Origin: Falsiroseomonas sp051860665
GTDB taxonomy: Bacteria; Pseudomonadota; Alphaproteobacteria; Acetobacterales; Acetobacteraceae
Assembly (NCBI RefSeq): GCF_051860665.1
Contig: NZ_JBHYDM010000026.1
Coordinates: 1 to 64,000 of the forward strand
Direction: 5' to 3'
Length of the DNA: 64,000 nucleotides
Of the stretch, positions 24,126 through 33,146 are shown in pieces; the first letter of the stretch is position 1; the number at the start of each line of letters is the position of its first letter. A program made the translations under genes and the position numbers. The notes beneath the pieces were generated by a model. The model made no database searches. It worked only from the letters and a program-made list of their open reading frames with translations, and was not told the origin of the DNA.

Positions 24126-25082
24126 ATGCCCACCGACCGGGCCGGCCGCTGGGCCGATATCGAGGTATTCTGCCGCGCTGCCGAACTCGGCCGCTTCGCC
24201 GCCGCGGCGGAGGCGCTGGGCCTGCCGCCCTCCTCCGTCAGCCGGGCGATCCAACGGCTGGAGGCGCGGCTCGGCGTGCCGCTGTTCACCCGCACGACAC
24301 GCCGCGTGGTGCTGACCGAGGATGGCGCGATGTTCTTCCAGGCCGCGCGCGAGGGCCTGCAGCAGGTCGAGGATGCGGAGCATGCGGTCGGCAGCGTCGC
24401 CGGCCGGCCCGTCGGGCGCTTCCGCATCGCGGCGCCCACGACCTACGGAACTGCGCGGATCCTGCCGCGCATGCCGGACTTCATGCGGCAGAACCCCGGG
24501 CTGGAGCTGGAGATCCACATCACCAACCGGGCCGTGGACATGGTCGAGGAGAATTTCGACCTGGTCATCCGCCTCGGTGTGCAGCCGTCCTCCGCCCTGG
24601 TCCAGCGCACGCTGGAGACACTCCCCATCGGGACCTTCGCCGCCCCCTCCTACCTGGCCGAGCGTGGCGTGCCGGAGAGCCTCGACGATCTCGCCCGCCA
24701 TGCCTGCATCGGCTTCGTCTATCCGGGATCGGGGCAGGTGCTGGATTTCGAGTTCCTCGACGAAGGCCGCCCCCATCGCCGACCGCCGGCGCGCGGGCCG
24801 ACGATCGTCCACGATCCGCTGGGCATGGTGGCGCTCGGCCTGGCCGGCGGCGGCCTATTCCAGACTGGCCACTACGTGGTGCAGGAGCACCTGGACGCCG
24901 GGCGGCTCGTCGAGGTGCTGGCCGCCCATGCCGGCGTGCGGCGGCCGATCGTCGCGCTGTTTCCGGCCAACCGGCGCCTCTCGCCGAAGGTCCGGGCCTT
25001 CTTCGGCTTCTTCGCGCGCGACGGACACAGCGGGCCGGCTTCCGCTGACCTTGCCGGCAGGCACAAGGGCGAGGGGGCGTGA
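24126..25082 (+). CDS. LysR-family transcriptional regulator (of cupin pair)
   Basis: 318 residues: winged helix MPTDRAGRWADIEVFCRAAELGRFAAAAEALGLPPSSVSRAIQRLEARLGVPLFTRTTRRVVLTEDG, then effector-binding domain (GRFRIAAPTTYGTARILPRMPDFM, VDMVEENFDLVIRLG). The FDLVIRLG motif is typical of the group of LysR proteins controlling small catabolic operons. The ATG at 24126 has GGAG five to nine bases before it. Divergent from the cupin operon across 115 bases, where I do not see a perfect T-N11-A palindrome, so binding site identity is open. Confidence 0.9.
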   Translation: MPTDRAGRWADIEVFCRAAELGRFAAAAEALGLPPSSVSRAIQRLEARLGVPLFTRTTRRVVLTEDGAMFFQAAREGLQQVEDAEHAVGSVAGRPVGRFRIAAPTTYGTARILPRMPDFMRQNPGLELEIHITNRAVDMVEENFDLVIRLGVQPSSALVQRTLETLPIGTFAAPSYLAERGVPESLDDLARHACIGFVYPGSGQVLDFEFLDEGRPHRRPPARGPTIVHDPLGMVALGLAGGGLFQTGHYVVQEHLDAGRLVEVLAAHAGVRRPIVALFPANRRLSPKVRAFFGFFARDGHSGPASADLAGRHKGEGA

Positions 25083-25294
25083 GCCGAACCGAGGACCGCT
25101 CCCGGGCGAACTCGGCGGTCGCTCCCCGGCTCCACAGCTACCGCGGGAGGGGCGGTAAGCGGCGCCTCGACGGCCAAAGCAGCGCGCCGCGCCGATTGCG
25201 CAATCCTGGCGGATCGCTGATGCGCACGCCGCTTCGGACTGGACCTGGCGGCAGACCCTTCGGCACGCGGTCATCCGTCGAGGGAGTGGACGCC

Positions 25295-25519
25295 ATGCTG
25301 TTCCACCAACGCGGTCCCCGCGGGCCGCGGCGTGCCGAGGCCGTCTCGCCAGCCCGCCGCGGACTGCTCGCGCTGGGCTGCGCCCGCTGCCTCGGCGCCC
25401 TGCCGATCAGCCCTGCGGCCGCCCAGTCGCCCGAGGTCGGCCATCGCCTCGCCCAGGATGCGTCCGGTCTCCTTGCCGCGATGCCGCCGCGGGTCAGCCC
25501 GCCGCGGCGCCCGCGGTGA
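25295..25519 (+). CDS. Small Tat-signal-like frame, possible remnant
   Basis: A 74-codon frame (MLFHQRGPRGPRRAEAVSPARRGLLALGCARCLGALPIS...) has a good GAGGGAG ribosome site. It looks like a signal peptide with twin arginines, hydrophobic core and an AAAQ cleavage site, then only some 30 mature residues ending in basic repeats. It overlaps the end of the convergent aconitase gene by 26 bases. Either a very small exported peptide or the surviving 5' end of a lost exported protein. The 212 bases before it (25083-25294) contain nothing I recognise. Confidence 0.3.
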   Translation: MLFHQRGPRGPRRAEAVSPARRGLLALGCARCLGALPISPAAAQSPEVGHRLAQDASGLLAAMPPRVSPPRRPR

Positions 25520-28100
25520 AGCCATCCAGCACGGCCGGCAGCACGCCGCCCGCGCGCAGGTCCTCCGCCTCCTCCCGCGTCTCCAGCCGGCAGCGCAGCG
25601 TCGTCTCGACCACCTGCCCGCCCGGCTTGTGGAAGCGCGCCGTGACGCTCCCGCCCGGCCGGATCGCCGCTGGCAGGCCCAGCAGGTCCACCCCCTCGAA
25701 GCCATCCAGGCCGAGCGAGGCCGCGCCCTCCCCTGGCTGGAAGACCAGCGGCAGCACGCCGAGCGCCACGAGGTTGGCGCGATGGATGCGTTCGAAGCTC
25801 TCCGCGATCACGGCCGCGATGCCGAGGATGCGCGTGCCCTTGGCGGCCCAGTCCCGGGCCGATCCGGCGCCGTAGTTGCGCCCGGCCAGGACCACCATGG
25901 GCTGACCCGCGCGGCGCAGCGCCTGGGCGGCGGCGTGGATCGTCATCACCTCGCCACCCGGCGAGAGGCGGGTGAAGCCGCCTTCCCGATCCGGCACCAG
26001 CCGGTTGCGCAGGCGCAGATTGGCGAAGGTGCCGCGCGCCATCACCTCATGGTTCACGCGCCGCGCGCTGTAGGATTGCAGGCCGCCCGGTGCTTCGCCC
26101 CGCTCGATCAGCCACTGCCCCGCCTCGGAGTCCACGGGGATGCGGGCGACGGGGGAGATGTGGTCCGTCGTCACGTCGTCGCCGAGGGCCGCCAGGATGC
26201 GCGCGCCCTTCAGGTCTCCCATCAGCAGCGGCGTCGCCGTCTCCCCGGCTGCGAAGGGTGGCGGCCGGATGAAGTCGCTCGCCGGCTCCCAGGCGAAGCG
26301 CTCGCCCGTCGGCGCGTCGATGGCCCGCCACGCCGCCGGCCCCTCGAAGGCGCTGGCGGCGCGGGCCGCGTAGCGCGCCGGCACCAGCACTTCGCGCGCG
26401 ATGGCCGCCACGGCCGCATCGTCGGGCCAGAGATCGGCCAGCATCACGGGCTGGCCCCCGGCGTACATGCCGATCGGCTCCCGCGTCAGGTCGCGGCGCA
26501 TCGTGCCGGCCAGGGCATAGGCCACCACCAGCGGCGGGGAAGCCAGGTAGGCGGCGCGGACCAGCGGGTGGATGCGCCCCTCGAAATTGCGGTTGCCCGA
26601 GAGCACGGCGGCGACCGTGAGGTCGTGCTGGCGCACCGCCGCCTCGATGTCCGCCGGCAGCGGTCCGGAATTGCCCATGCAGGTCATGCAGCCATGCCCC
26701 ACCAGCGCGAAGCCGAGCGCCGCCAGGTCTTCCAGCAGCCCGGCCGCGCCCAGCGTATCGCTGACCACCCGGGAGCCCGGCGCGAGGGATGCCTTGATCC
26801 AGGGCTTCGGCTGCAGGCCCCGCGCGCGGGCGTTCCGCGCCAGCAGCCCGGCGCGCAGCATGGCCGCCATGTTCGCGGTGTTGGTGCAGCTCGTGATGGC
26901 GGCGATGGCGATGTCGCCCTCGCGGATCGGCCCGGAGGCCTCCGTGGCCTTCGCGGAGCGTGGCGGCGGCAGCGATGCCGGGACGGCGCTCAGCGCCAGG
27001 CGCTGGTTCGGGCGCGACGGGCCGGCGACGGTCGGTTCGATGGCGCCGAGATCGACGGTGATCGCCTCGTCGAAGCTGCGGCCTTCCGCGTGCCACAGGC
27101 CCTGCGCCTTGGCATAGGCCCCCACGAGGGCAACCTGTGCGGCGTCCCGCCCGGTCAGCCGCAGATAGGCGAGAGTCTCGTCGTCCACGGGGAAGAAGCC
27201 CATGGTCGCCCCGTATTCGGGCGCCATGTTGGCGACCGTCGCGCGGTCCGGCAGGCTGAGCGAGGCCAGGCCGGGCCCGTGGAACTCCACGAATTTCAGC
27301 ACCACGCCATGGCGCCGCAGCTGCTCCGTCAGGGCCAAAGCGAGATCTGTCGCGGTGGTGCCGGCCGGCAGCCTTCCCTCCAGCCGCACGCCCACAACCT
27401 TCGGCACGCGCAGCGCCACCGGGCGACCGAGCATCGCGGAGAGCGCCTCGATTCCGCCCACGCCCCAACCGAGCACGCCGAGCGCGTTCACCATGGTGCT
27501 GTGGCTGTCGGTGCCCAGCATCGTGTCGGGCCGCGCCACGCCGTCCCGCACCGACACCACCGGGGCCAGCACCTCCAGGTTCATCTGGTGGCAGATGCCG
27601 TTCCCTGGCGGCACCACGCGCAGCGCCCTGAAGGCGCCCTCCGCCCAGCGCGCGAAGCGGTAGCGCTCCGCATTCCGCGCGAACTCGATGGCCATGTTGG
27701 CCTCCAGCGCGCCCGGCGTGCCGTGCTCATCCACCTCCACCGAGTGATCCACGACGAGATCGACGGGGATCAGCGGCTCGACCGCGGTGCCGGCCGGCGC
27801 GGAATCGCGCAGCGCGGCGAGGTCCGCCAGCACGGGGATGCCGGAGCTGTCCTGCATCAGGATGCGGCCGGGATGGAACTGCACCGTCGCCTCGCCGTCC
27901 CGCCTCGCGATCGCCTCGGCCATGGCGCGATCGCCGTGGCGCAGCGCATCCTCGACCAGCACGATCAGGCTGGCCGGCAGCGCGCGCAGCCCCGCCATCC
28001 CGGCGCGCTCCGCAGCGGCCAGGGAGACGAAGCCCGTGCCGTCCGGCAGGCGGTCGAGGAACGGGCTCATGGCGTGGGATGCAGGGGGATGGTCTGGCAC
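25494..28100 (-). CDS. acnA: Aconitate hydratase (AcnA family)
   Basis: 868-residue iron-sulfur aconitase catalysing citrate to isocitrate in the citric acid cycle. Cluster-ligand motifs: ITSCTNTANMAAML and GHGCMTCMGNSGPLP (the CxxC pair). Other conserved blocks: DSHSTMVNALGVLGWGVGGIEA, LSGNRNFEGRIHPLVRAAYLASPPLVVAYALAG, and the C-terminal swivel motif GRNYGAGSARDWAAKGTRILGIAAVIAESFERIHRANLVALGVLPLVF. The GTG at 28100 (M-P-D-H...) is preferred because GGAGG precedes it by six bases. Slightly shorter than E. coli AcnA; a 2-methylcitrate dehydratase (AcnD) role cannot be excluded, although no prp genes are near. It sits just downstream of a truncated RraA-like gene. Confidence 0.88.
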   Translation of the reverse strand: MPDHPPASHAMSPFLDRLPDGTGFVSLAAAERAGMAGLRALPASLIVLVEDALRHGDRAMAEAIARRDGEATVQFHPGRILMQDSSGIPVLADLAALRDSAPAGTAVEPLIPVDLVVDHSVEVDEHGTPGALEANMAIEFARNAERYRFARWAEGAFRALRVVPPGNGICHQMNLEVLAPVVSVRDGVARPDTMLGTDSHSTMVNALGVLGWGVGGIEALSAMLGRPVALRVPKVVGVRLEGRLPAGTTATDLALALTEQLRRHGVVLKFVEFHGPGLASLSLPDRATVANMAPEYGATMGFFPVDDETLAYLRLTGRDAAQVALVGAYAKAQGLWHAEGRSFDEAITVDLGAIEPTVAGPSRPNQRLALSAVPASLPPPRSAKATEASGPIREGDIAIAAITSCTNTANMAAMLRAGLLARNARARGLQPKPWIKASLAPGSRVVSDTLGAAGLLEDLAALGFALVGHGCMTCMGNSGPLPADIEAAVRQHDLTVAAVLSGNRNFEGRIHPLVRAAYLASPPLVVAYALAGTMRRDLTREPIGMYAGGQPVMLADLWPDDAAVAAIAREVLVPARYAARAASAFEGPAAWRAIDAPTGERFAWEPASDFIRPPPFAAGETATPLLMGDLKGARILAALGDDVTTDHISPVARIPVDSEAGQWLIERGEAPGGLQSYSARRVNHEVMARGTFANLRLRNRLVPDREGGFTRLSPGGEVMTIHAAAQALRRAGQPMVVLAGRNYGAGSARDWAAKGTRILGIAAVIAESFERIHRANLVALGVLPLVFQPGEGAASLGLDGFEGVDLLGLPAAIRPGGSVTARFHKPGGQVVETTLRCRLETREEAEDLRAGGVLPAVLDGFTAGAAAG

Positions 28101-28101
28101 G

Positions 28102-28473
28102 TCAGGCCTCCAGCAACTCTGAACGCTTGGGGTACCGGTTCAGCCTCGGGCTGGACAGGCCCTGGACCGGGCATCCCTTGCAGCGCAGCAGCGCGTTGAA
28201 CCGCTCCGGGTCGGTGGTGCCGGCCAGCTTGGCCTGGCGGATCTTCGCCTCCCGCTCGGCATGCGCCTTCGCGCGCGGCAGCAGGGCCTCCGCCTCCGCC
28301 GCGGGAATGACGATCACGCCATCCGCAACGCAGGGCACGAGGTCGCCGGGCAGCACCGCCATCCCGGCGCAGGCGATGGGCAGATTCACCTCGCCCGGGC
28401 CGTCCCTGTTCGGGCCGCGCGGCGTATGGCCGCGGGCGTGGCAGGCGATCCCGCCTTCCGCCCATTCCGCCAC
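28102..28473 (-). pseudogene. N-terminally truncated RraA/aldolase-like protein
   Basis: The 123-codon frame carries the C-terminal half of an RraA-family (4-hydroxy-4-methyl-2-oxoglutarate aldolase / former menaquinone methyltransferase-like) protein: CHARGHTPRGPNRDGPGEVNLPIACAGMAVLPGDLVPCVADGVIVIPAAEAEALL. Whole members are about 200-230 residues and begin with a glycine-rich DG motif region that is absent here. Upstream in frame there is a stop (about 28532) with no trace of the missing part, and the only start is a weak GTG at 28473. It therefore looks like a decayed gene whose 5' half was deleted; its stop sits next to the aconitase start. Expression as a short protein remains possible. 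Confidence 0.6.
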
Positions 28474-28577
28474 CAGGGATAGGACGGCGCTGACGTGTCC
28501 AAGGGGCCCCTGGCAGACGCAGGTTCAACAGAAGCCGCCGGCCCGGCCGGACTCCAGTCCGCTTCCGTGTCGACATG

Positions 28578-28617
28578 GAAAACCCCCGGCGAGCGCCGCG
28601 GAGGCGCCCGACGGGGG
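28578..28617 (-). terminator. Rho-independent terminator of gyrB
   Basis: On the minus strand CCCCCGTCGG-GCGCC-TCCGC-GGCGC-TCGCCGGGGG folds into a long two-part stem (outer CCCCCG/CGGGGG, inner GCGCC/GGCGC) and is followed by TTTTC. It lies 44 bases after the gyrB stop, in the region between gyrB and the truncated RraA gene. Confidence 0.75.
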
Positions 28618-28660
28618 CGGTCATTCGATAATAGGGGTGACTGAAGGGTGTCCCTGCAGC

Positions 28661-31114
28661 TCACACGTCCAGGTTGGCCACCTTCAGCGCATTGCCCACG
28701 ATGAATTCGCGGCGCGGCTCCACCACGTCGCCCATCAGCGTGGAGAAGACCTGCTCCGCATCCTCCACATCCTCGACCCGCACGCGCAGCAGGGTGCGCA
28801 CGGCGGGGTCGAGCGTGGTCTTCCAGAGCTGGTCGGGGTTCATCTCCCCCAGCCCCTTGAAGCGCTGGATGGTCAGGCCGCGACGGCCCTGGGTCAGCAC
28901 GCGGTCGAAGGCCAGCAGCGGGCCGTGCTGCGTGGTCTCCGTCGCATCGAAGGCCAGCATGGCCGGCCCCGCCGCATAGTCCCGCGCAAAAACCTCGCGG
29001 CGCTCGTCCAGCCAGCGCGCCTCGGCGCTGCGCAGCGCCGCGGGGTCCAGCGCATGGCGTTCCGTCACGCCGCGCACGACGCGGAACAGGTTGAGGCCGG
29101 AGGCATCCGCCGTGGCCTTCCAGCCGCGCTCGGAAGGCGGCGCCAGCGCATCCAGCCGCTGCGCCAGCAGCGCCGCGCCGGCCAGCGCCCGGTCCACATC
29201 CGGCGTCAGCGCGCCGGCGACGGCCGCCTGCTCGATGATTCCGGCGGGCACCTGCGTGGCCAGCCTGCGGATGCGGGATGCCACCTGGCGCAGCCGCTCC
29301 ACCTCCTCGTGCAATTCGTCGCCCGCCAGCATGCGCCCATCGGCGAAGCGGATGCGCGCGCCCGACAGCGCCTTCTCGAGCAGGAAATCCTCGAGCGCGC
29401 GGTCGTCCTTCAGATAGCGCTCGTCATTGCCGCGCTTGGCGCGATAGAGCGGCGGCTGCGCGATATAGAGGTGCCCACGCTCGATCAGCGACGGCATCTG
29501 CCGGAAGAAGAAGGTCAGCAGCAGCGTGCGGATGTGGCTGCCGTCCACGTCGGCGTCCGTCATGATGACGATGCGGTGGTAGCGCAGCTTGTCGGCGGAG
29601 AAGCCGCCGCGATCCTCCGGCCCCGTGCCGATGCCGGTGCCGAGCGCCGTGATCAGCGTGCCGATCTCGGCGGAGGACAGCATCTTGTCCATCCGCGCCC
29701 GCTCGACATTCAGGATCTTGCCCTTCAGCGGCAGGATGGCCTGGAAGCGCCGGTCGCGACCCTGCTTGGCGGAGCCACCCGCGCTGTCACCCTCGACCAG
29801 GAAGATTTCCGATTTCGCCGGGTCCTTCTCCTGGCAATCGGCCAGCTTGCCGGGCAGCGTGGAGATATCGAGCGCGTTCTTGCGGCCGACCTTGTCGCGC
29901 GCCAGCTGCGCCGCCTTGCGGGCGGCGGCCGAGAGCACGACCTGCTCCAGCACCAGCTTGGCTTCCTTCGGATGCGTCTCGAACCAGTGGGACAGCGCAT
30001 CGGCCACCGCCACCTGGACCACCGGCTGCACCTCGGAGGAGACCAGCTTGTCCTTGGTCTGCGAGCTGAACTTCGGGTCCGGTACCTTCACCGAGAGGAC
30101 GGCCGTGAGGCCCTCGCGCATGTCGTCGCCGATCAGCTCGACCTTCTCCTTCTTGGCGAGGTCCTCGGCATACTTCATCACGATGCGCGTCAGCGCCTGG
30201 CGGAAACCGGCCTGGTGGCTGCCGCCGTCGCGCTGCGGGATGTTGTTGGTGTAGCAGAGCGCCACCTCGTGCGGGCTCGAGTTCCACCACATCGCGAGCT
30301 CGACGCGGATGCCGTCAGTTTCCTTGCTCACCAGGCTGATCGGCGGCTTGAAGATGGGTTCCTTGCTGCGGTCCAGCCATTCGACGAAGGCGATGAGGCC
30401 GCCCTTGAACTCGAAATTGGCTTCCACCGCGGGCACGTGGCGGTCGTCGCGCAGCGAGATCTTCAGGCCCGAATTGAGGAAGGCCAGCTCGCGCAGGCGG
30501 CGTTCCAGGATCGGGTATTCGTATTCGGTCTTGGTGAAGGTCGTGGCCGCCGGCTTGAAGGTCACCTGCGTGCCGTGCATGTGCTGCGATTCGCCGACGA
30601 TGGTCAGCGGCTGCACCGTGTCCCCGTGCTCGAAGCGGATGAAATGTTCCCGCCCGTCGCGCCAGATGCGCACTTCCATCCATTCGGACAGGGCATTGAC
30701 CACCGCGGCGCCGACGCCGTGCAGGCCGCCCGAGACCTTGTAGGAGTTCTGGTTGAACTTGCCGCCCGCATGCAGGCGGGTCAGCACCACCTCGGCGGCG
30801 GAGACGCCTTCCTCGGCATGCATGTCCACGGGAATGCCGCGCCCGTCATCGGTGACGGTGACGCTGCCATCGCCGTTCAGCACCACGTCGCAGCGGCTGG
30901 CGAAGCCGGCCTGGGCCTCGTCCACGGCATTGTCGATGATCTCGAAGGCCATGTGGTGCAGGCCGGAGCCGTCATCGGTGTCGCCGATATACATGCCCGG
31001 CCGCTTGCGCACGGCCTCGAGCCCCCGCAGCACGGTGATCGAGGCGCTGTCATAGGCATCGGCACCCGGATTCGGGTCATTCGGCGGGTTGGCGCGCGCG
31101 GCGGCGTCGGACAT
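28661..31114 (-). CDS. gyrB: DNA gyrase subunit B
   Basis: GyrB is the ATPase subunit of the A2B2 type II topoisomerase that introduces negative supercoils. The 817 residues contain the GHKL ATPase start (GLEAVRKRPGMYIGDTDDGSGLHHMAFEIIDNAVDEAQAGF, with Asn62 in the N-box), the toprim domain (EGDSAGGSAKQGRDRRFQAILPLKGKILNVERARM), DADVDGSHIRTLLLTFFFRQM, and the C-terminal RFKGLGEMNPDQLWKTTLDP signature. Start at 31114 (MSDAAARAN) chosen over a longer frame because only from here does the sequence match the family; AGGAG precedes it. It follows recF on the same strand by 144 bases, the recF-gyrB order found in many bacteria. Confidence 0.97.
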   Translation of the reverse strand: MSDAAARANPPNDPNPGADAYDSASITVLRGLEAVRKRPGMYIGDTDDGSGLHHMAFEIIDNAVDEAQAGFASRCDVVLNGDGSVTVTDDGRGIPVDMHAEEGVSAAEVVLTRLHAGGKFNQNSYKVSGGLHGVGAAVVNALSEWMEVRIWRDGREHFIRFEHGDTVQPLTIVGESQHMHGTQVTFKPAATTFTKTEYEYPILERRLRELAFLNSGLKISLRDDRHVPAVEANFEFKGGLIAFVEWLDRSKEPIFKPPISLVSKETDGIRVELAMWWNSSPHEVALCYTNNIPQRDGGSHQAGFRQALTRIVMKYAEDLAKKEKVELIGDDMREGLTAVLSVKVPDPKFSSQTKDKLVSSEVQPVVQVAVADALSHWFETHPKEAKLVLEQVVLSAAARKAAQLARDKVGRKNALDISTLPGKLADCQEKDPAKSEIFLVEGDSAGGSAKQGRDRRFQAILPLKGKILNVERARMDKMLSSAEIGTLITALGTGIGTGPEDRGGFSADKLRYHRIVIMTDADVDGSHIRTLLLTFFFRQMPSLIERGHLYIAQPPLYRAKRGNDERYLKDDRALEDFLLEKALSGARIRFADGRMLAGDELHEEVERLRQVASRIRRLATQVPAGIIEQAAVAGALTPDVDRALAGAALLAQRLDALAPPSERGWKATADASGLNLFRVVRGVTERHALDPAALRSAEARWLDERREVFARDYAAGPAMLAFDATETTQHGPLLAFDRVLTQGRRGLTIQRFKGLGEMNPDQLWKTTLDPAVRTLLRVRVEDVEDAEQVFSTLMGDVVEPRREFIVGNALKVANLDV

Positions 31115-31258
31115 GCCGGCAGAGGCTCCTGACTGTGGCTTGAAACCCCCCGGAGGCAGGGATTCGCGCGGGTTACGGCACGGCCTTCTATAGCCGGAAA
31201 CCGCCGGATTTGCCATGCGGCATCCTTATAGGATGCGGGGCACAGGCTGGGGGAGGCC

Positions 31259-32407
31259 TCAGCCCGGCACGAGCCCCTGCGGCGTCGCCGCAAAACTCTC
31301 GGCCAGCCCCTGCAGGGGGGCGAAAATCTCGGCATCCGTGCCGGTCAGGAAGACCTGCGCCGGCAGCGCGGCCAGGGCGGCATAGAGCGCCTCCCGCCGC
31401 GTCGCATCCAGATGCGCCGCCACCTCGTCCAGCAGTAGCAGCGGCGCAAACCCCCGGGCGGCGCCGATCAGCGCGGCATGGGCCAGCACCACGGAGACCA
31501 GCAGCGCCTTCTGCTCCCCGGTGGAACACAGCGCCGCCTCCAGCCCCTTCGGCAGGTGCACCAGGTCCATGTCGCTGCGATGCGCGCCCTGGGCGGCGCC
31601 GCCGGCCGCGGCATCCCGCCCCCGGCTGGCCGCCAGACCCTCCCGCAGCTGGTCCTCCACGGCCAGCGCCGGGGCCTGGTCCAGCGCAGCGGCAATGGGG
31701 CAGAGCAGGTCGAGCCGCGCGGCGGGGAAGGCGCCGGTCGCGGTGCCGGCCGCCAGCAGCAGGTTCAGCCGCTGGCCGAGCGACCGGCGCGCGGCGACGG
31801 CGGCCACCGCATGGCGCGCCATGGCATCCTCCAGCGCCGCCAGCCAGCCGGCATCGCGCCGACCCTCCGCCAGCAGCCGGTTGCGCCCGGCCATGGCGGT
31901 GTCGTGTGCCGCCACTTCCCGCGCATGGCCGGGATCCAGCGCCCAGACCAGCCGGTCCAGGAAGCGACGCCGGCCGGAGGCCCCTTCCTGGAACAGCCGG
32001 TCCATCTGCGGCGTCAGCCAGACCGCGGCGGCGCGGCTGGCGAGCTCCGCCTGGTTCTTTGCGGGCTCCCCATCCACCAGGTATTTGCGGCGGCTGCTTT
32101 CACTGGCCTCGCCCACCGTGCCGGTGCCGATCTCGGTGGCCCCTTCCGGCCCCTCGAAGGCGCCGAAGGCGGCCCAGGGCCGCGCTGCCTCACCGGCGCT
32201 GCGGCGGCCGATCTCGCCGGCCCGCGCGCCGCGCAGGCCGCGCCCGGGGCCGAGCAGGCTGATCGCCTCCAGCAGATTGGTCTTGCCCACGCCATTCGGG
32301 CCTGCAATGGCCACGATGCGGCCGGCGAAACGCTGCTCGAAGCTGGCATAGGACCGGAAGTCGGTGAGCCGGAGGCGCGTGAGGCGCAGCGTGGGGGCGG
32401 GGGTCAG
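31259..32407 (-). CDS. recF: DNA replication/repair protein RecF (start codon non-canonical)
   Basis: RecF is an SMC-like ATPase that loads RecA onto gapped DNA. Conserved parts: RLTRLRLTDFRSYASFEQRF N-terminus, Walker A GPNGVGKTNLLEAISLL at about residues 36-52, and near the C-terminus CSTGEQKALLVSVVLAHAALI (ABC signature) and PLLLLDEVAAHLDATRREALY (Walker B and D-loop). The length (382 codons) is normal. No ATG, GTG or TTG lies in frame between an upstream frame start well outside the protein and the Walker A motif, so the start at CTG 32407 is my best guess; CTG a few codons later is equally possible. Located 144 bases before gyrB. Confidence 0.85.
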   Translation of the reverse strand: MTPAPTLRLTRLRLTDFRSYASFEQRFAGRIVAIAGPNGVGKTNLLEAISLLGPGRGLRGARAGEIGRRSAGEAARPWAAFGAFEGPEGATEIGTGTVGEASESSRRKYLVDGEPAKNQAELASRAAAVWLTPQMDRLFQEGASGRRRFLDRLVWALDPGHAREVAAHDTAMAGRNRLLAEGRRDAGWLAALEDAMARHAVAAVAARRSLGQRLNLLLAAGTATGAFPAARLDLLCPIAAALDQAPALAVEDQLREGLAASRGRDAAAGGAAQGAHRSDMDLVHLPKGLEAALCSTGEQKALLVSVVLAHAALIGAARGFAPLLLLDEVAAHLDATRREALYAALAALPAQVFLTGTDAEIFAPLQGLAESFAATPQGLVPG

Positions 32408-32496
32408 AGGCGGGTTTCCCGGCTGGCAGCCTAGAGCATCTTCAAGCCCTGCGGCTTCGCATGGCGACTTGGAAAATGTGTCAGAACAATAAGCTA

Positions 32497-32534
32497 GAGC
32501 TGTTTCAGCGTCTTCGCTTACGGTGAAACGGCTC
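32497..32534. repeat. Imperfect 14-base-arm inverted repeat upstream of recF
   Basis: GAGCTGTTTCAGCG, ten bases, then CGGTGAAACGGCTC form an imperfect palindrome with two mismatches per arm. It lies in AT-enriched intergenic DNA (about 32430-32540) that looks unlike the coding flanks. It resembles interspersed intergenic repeat elements of alphaproteobacteria. No other copy occurs in this window. Confidence 0.5.
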
Positions 32535-32605
32535 GAGCCCCCGATTAGGGCGAACGAAGGCGGAACGTCAAGAAGGCCGCCTCGCCAGCGACCGCCGGGC
32601 ATGGG

Positions 32606-33022
32606 ATGGCATGGGGCATGCGACTGCTCCTCTTCCTCCTGGCCCTGTCCCTGGCCCTGGCCGCCACCGACGCCCGGGCCGAAACCCCACCCCCCGCCTG
32701 CCTGTTTCCGCGCGGCGGCATCGCGCTCGACGAGGCCTGCCAGGAGCTGCTGGCCGGCCTTGCGCGGGACTGGCAGGCCCAGCCCGCCGGCGCCGCGCCC
32801 GCCATCGCGGTGCGCGGCTTCGCCCAGGACCAGCAGGGCCCGCGGCTGGACGGGCTGCTGAGCCGCCGGCGGGCGGAGGCGGTGGCGGAGGAGCTGCAGC
32901 GCCTCGGCGTGGCGCGGGATAGAATCGAGGTCTCCACACCCCCCGCCGAGCAGCGCGACCTGCATAGCCGGATCGACCCCCGTAGCCGGCGTGCGGAGAT
33001 CCAGCTGCTCGCCAGGCCCTGA
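32606..33022 (+). CDS. Exported small OmpA-C-like protein
   Basis: 138-residue product with a signal peptide (MAWGMRLLLFLLALSLALAATDARA) and a mature part containing an OmpA-like peptidoglycan-associated pattern: AIAVRGFAQDQQGPRLDGLLSRRRAEAVAEELQRLGVARDRIEV, similar to the conserved end of OmpA/Pal/MotB domains. It is short for that domain (about 110 mature residues), so it may be a minimal form. The start could be the ATG at 32606 or the one four codons later. Likely periplasmic, anchored to peptidoglycan. It stands alone, divergent from recF. Confidence 0.6.
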   Translation: MAWGMRLLLFLLALSLALAATDARAETPPPACLFPRGGIALDEACQELLAGLARDWQAQPAGAAPAIAVRGFAQDQQGPRLDGLLSRRRAEAVAEELQRLGVARDRIEVSTPPAEQRDLHSRIDPRSRRAEIQLLARP

Positions 33023-33146
33023 TGGCCGTCAGGGCTTCCCCCTGGGGGTGCTGCGGGCCGCCCCCGCCATCAACTTCCCGTCGCATGCCAACCCGCCTCG
33101 ATCCGCCACGTTGAAAGGCCGCAACGACGCTTCCGAGAGGCATGCG

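Noticed and set aside
28079..31132. Plus-strand frame of about 1000 codons
   Set aside because: It is antisense to gyrB, low in complexity, rich in Arg/His/Gln, without family motifs; a GC-bias shadow.
32408..32965. Extension of recF upstream to 32965
   Set aside because: The extra N-terminal codons cross the intergenic repeat and an opposite gene, and do not match RecF.
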